Below are positions 24,554-25,767 of a stretch of DNA of 25,767 bases, in pieces. Numbering within the stretch: position 1 is the first letter of the stretch; each line of letters begins with the position of its first letter. The position numbers and the translations under genes were made by a program. Below the pieces are notes generated by a model that saw nothing but the letters and a program-made list of their open reading frames with translations, was not told the origin of the DNA and searched no databases. Source of the stretch: Bacteroidales bacterium (lineage in GTDB: Bacteria > Bacteroidota > Bacteroidia > Bacteroidales > UBA3824); assembly GCA_017543645.1 (NCBI GenBank), contig JAFYFR010000049.1, positions 1-25,767 on the forward strand, in the 5' to 3' direction.

Positions 24554-25390
24554 CTATTCTTTTTTAGCGTTTCGGGACAAGAGCCAGCGTACAAACGATA
24601 CCACAACGTAGGCTGTGATGATAATCGGCACCGCTATCCACTGCAAAACAATCAGCAAAAGTACCGAAAAGATTAAAAAGTTGTAAACCAACTTATTGTC
24701 TTTATACTTATAGCTTTTCATCTTGAGCGAGAACATTGGAAGGTTTGTAACCATCATAAGCGAGAAGAAGATTGTCATTGGAAGCAGAAATTTCGCGCTT
24801 CCGAACACAAAAACCTGCAAGCCTATGAGTGCGATAGTGGCTGTAAATGGGAAATCGGCATTGCAAAGTGCGTGAGCCACAGTGTAAATCCAAAAATCTT
24901 CGGGAACCATGGCGTTGATTAGCGGAATAGAGGCTATCAAAATAGCGTTTGCAGGAGTAGCAAGTCCCTTAAAACCATAACTTTGCTCCGGGTCGATATT
25001 AAACTTGGCAAGCCTAAGGATAGAGCAGACCACAATAATCACGGTAGCCATAAGAACAGCTATCTGCCATCCTTCAAACGATAGGAAACCGCCTTTTAGT
25101 TTCAAGGCATCCTTCATTAATGCAAACATAATGGCTGTAGGCGCAACGCCGAAACTTATTGCATCTGCCAATGAATCAAGCTGTTTGCCAAGTTCGCTTT
25201 GGGCATGTAGAAGACGCGCCGCAAATCCATCGCTAAAATCAAACACGCTGGCAAGCAAAATAAGGTACGAAGCAATAACCAAACTTTTTTCGCCGTCCAA
25301 CGCCAAAAAAGTCGCCATTATTCCGCAGACAGCACTCGAACATGTAAGCATGCTCGGCACAAATTTCAATTTTGATATTATTCCTGACAT
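24554..25390 (-). CDS. pssA: CDP-diacylglycerol-serine O-phosphatidyltransferase (phosphatidylserine synthase)
   Basis: An integral inner-membrane enzyme that makes phosphatidylserine, precursor of phosphatidylethanolamine, from CDP-diacylglycerol and serine. The 278-residue protein has the complete CDP-alcohol phosphotransferase signature, DGFAARLLHAQSELGKQLDS followed by LAD (D-G-x2-A-R-x8-G-x3-D-x3-D), within residues about 53-75. It starts with KLKFVPSMLTCSSAVCGIMA, typical of the PssA group, and has around six to eight membrane helices. The lysine-rich C-terminal end (LSRNAKKE) is cytoplasmic-looking. The family as a whole includes other phosphatidyltransferases, but the N-terminal segment and Bacteroidetes context favour PssA. 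It is a single gene with its own promoter (25426-25455) and terminator. Confidence 0.93.
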   Translation of the reverse strand: MSGIISKLKFVPSMLTCSSAVCGIMATFLALDGEKSLVIASYLILLASVFDFSDGFAARLLHAQSELGKQLDSLADAISFGVAPTAIMFALMKDALKLKGGFLSFEGWQIAVLMATVIIVVCSILRLAKFNIDPEQSYGFKGLATPANAILIASIPLINAMVPEDFWIYTVAHALCNADFPFTATIALIGLQVFVFGSAKFLLPMTIFFSLMMVTNLPMFSLKMKSYKYKDNKLVYNFLIFSVLLLIVLQWIAVPIIITAYVVVSFVRWLLSRNAKKE

Positions 25391-25579
25391 TTTGTTTTGT
25401 AATCTTAATTTTCCTTTTCAAACTGCAAATATAAGACCATTTTATGGATTACAAAAAACAAAGTTTGCTTTAACTCGCATTTTTTATCCCCGCCGTGGGT
25501 TATTTAGCCGGTATCCATTGCGTAATATGCTAACATTGCACATTTTTATTATTTGTGCGCTCAAAATAGAATATAAAGG
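25391..25579. other. Intergenic region between pssA and the right-edge fragment
   Basis: About 190 bp of mostly AT-rich sequence holding the pssA promoter. The part from 25480 to 25579 has no convincing gene, tRNA or hairpin terminator. A TA-N3-TTTG sequence near 25549-25557 resembles, but does not match, a plus-strand -7 box. Confidence 0.5.
25426..25455 (-). promoter_or_regulatory. pssA promoter, TTTG-N18-TATATTTG
   Basis: Minus-strand TTTG (25452-25455) and TATATTTG (25426-25433) are spaced by 18 bp, close to the preferred 19. The -7 box is 35 bp upstream of the pssA ATG. Confidence 0.65.
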
Positions 25580-25767
25580 ATGTGCTGTGGCATCTACCTC
25601 GGGAGCGGCGGCAGGATATTGGAATCGGCGTTTGTGCGTTTTGGAATATCCGACTTTATGAAAAACAATCACTTATATATCTCACGCACATACAGTTATG
25701 TACCCTCGTTGGGTGCGGGCATAAAGGTTTCGCGGTTTTCGTTCGACTACGCCTTTATGGACGCAAG
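25580..25767 (+). CDS. Possible outer-membrane beta-barrel fragment (PorV/PorQ-like C-terminal strands), runs off window
   Basis: An open frame begins with ATG at 25580 (in-frame stop at 25574-25576) and continues to the window edge, 62 codons. The later part, NNHLYISRTYSYVPSLGAGI then KVSRFSFDYAFMDA, shows alternating aromatic/polar beta strands. G-A-G-I-K-x-x-R-F-S-F-D-Y-A is like the last strands of PorV/PorQ-type Bacteroidetes barrel proteins. There is no signal peptide and no room for the rest of a barrel upstream, so if the match is real this is a 5'-truncated remnant or a frame-damaged gene. It could also be an unrelated small protein. Low confidence in both reality and identity. Confidence 0.35.
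   Translation, partial: MCCGIYLGSGGRILESAFVRFGISDFMKNNHLYISRTYSYVPSLGAGIKVSRFSFDYAFMDA

Noticed and set aside
25005..25661. A 218-codon plus-strand frame over pssA and the right intergenic region
   Set aside because: Most of it is antisense to pssA, and its right-hand end lacks any motif; the frame from 25580 gives the better beta-strand pattern.

Overview
The window reads as chromosomal DNA of a Bacteroidetes bacterium, most likely of the order Bacteroidales. Four lines of evidence agree. The promoters are of the TAnnTTTG type, two of them with TTTG exactly 19 bp upstream. One protein carries a type IX secretion (T9SS) type A sorting domain. Rho has a long low-complexity insert between its N-terminal domain and its RNA-binding domain. 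pyrB and pyrI are adjacent, and there is a giant BspA-like leucine-rich-repeat protein. No tRNA, rRNA, CRISPR array, integrase or IS element was seen; the region looks like stable chromosome.

Layout. (1) 1-7948, minus strand: a tightly packed six-gene unit, transcribed as coiled-coil lipoprotein, Ser/Thr kinase with an SH3-like tail, PP2C phosphatase, Hsp70/actin-fold-like protein, DUF2339 multi-pass membrane protein, recJ (cut by the window edge). Gaps are 12-37 bp, with one 26-bp overlap. (2) 8099-8632, plus strand: an ECF sigma factor divergent from that unit. (3) 8697-11953, minus strand: rho with its own promoter and an intrinsic terminator, a tiny T9SS sorting-domain protein, and kdsB. 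(4) 12105-12698, plus strand: a YqgE/AlgH-family gene, converging on a minus-strand pair of a rhomboid protease and a class IV aminotransferase-like protein. (5) 14426-15810, plus strand: pyrB-pyrI, ending base-to-base against a PgpH-type 7TMR-HD phosphohydrolase gene (15811-17946, minus). (6) 18029-23701, minus strand: one 1890-residue secreted protein with about 46 BspA-type LRRs, a helical TPR-like middle and a C-terminal CHAT (caspase-like) protease domain. (7) 23845-24477, plus strand: nth, converging on pssA (24554-25390, minus). (8) 25391-25767: the pssA promoter and, at the edge, the beginning of an apparent outer-membrane beta-barrel fragment.

How they fit together. The kinase, phosphatase, Hsp70-like protein, lipoprotein and DUF2339 protein look like one reversible-phosphorylation module linking envelope and cytoplasm. 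The LRR-TPR-CHAT protein combines a large recognition surface with an intact His/Cys protease dyad in an exported polypeptide; together with the kinase unit it is the best candidate here for an uncharacterised system. The rest is mostly housekeeping: KDO activation for LPS, pyrimidine synthesis, base-excision repair, phospholipid synthesis, transcription termination and probable c-di-AMP turnover. Domain calls come from reading motifs by eye; no database search was run.
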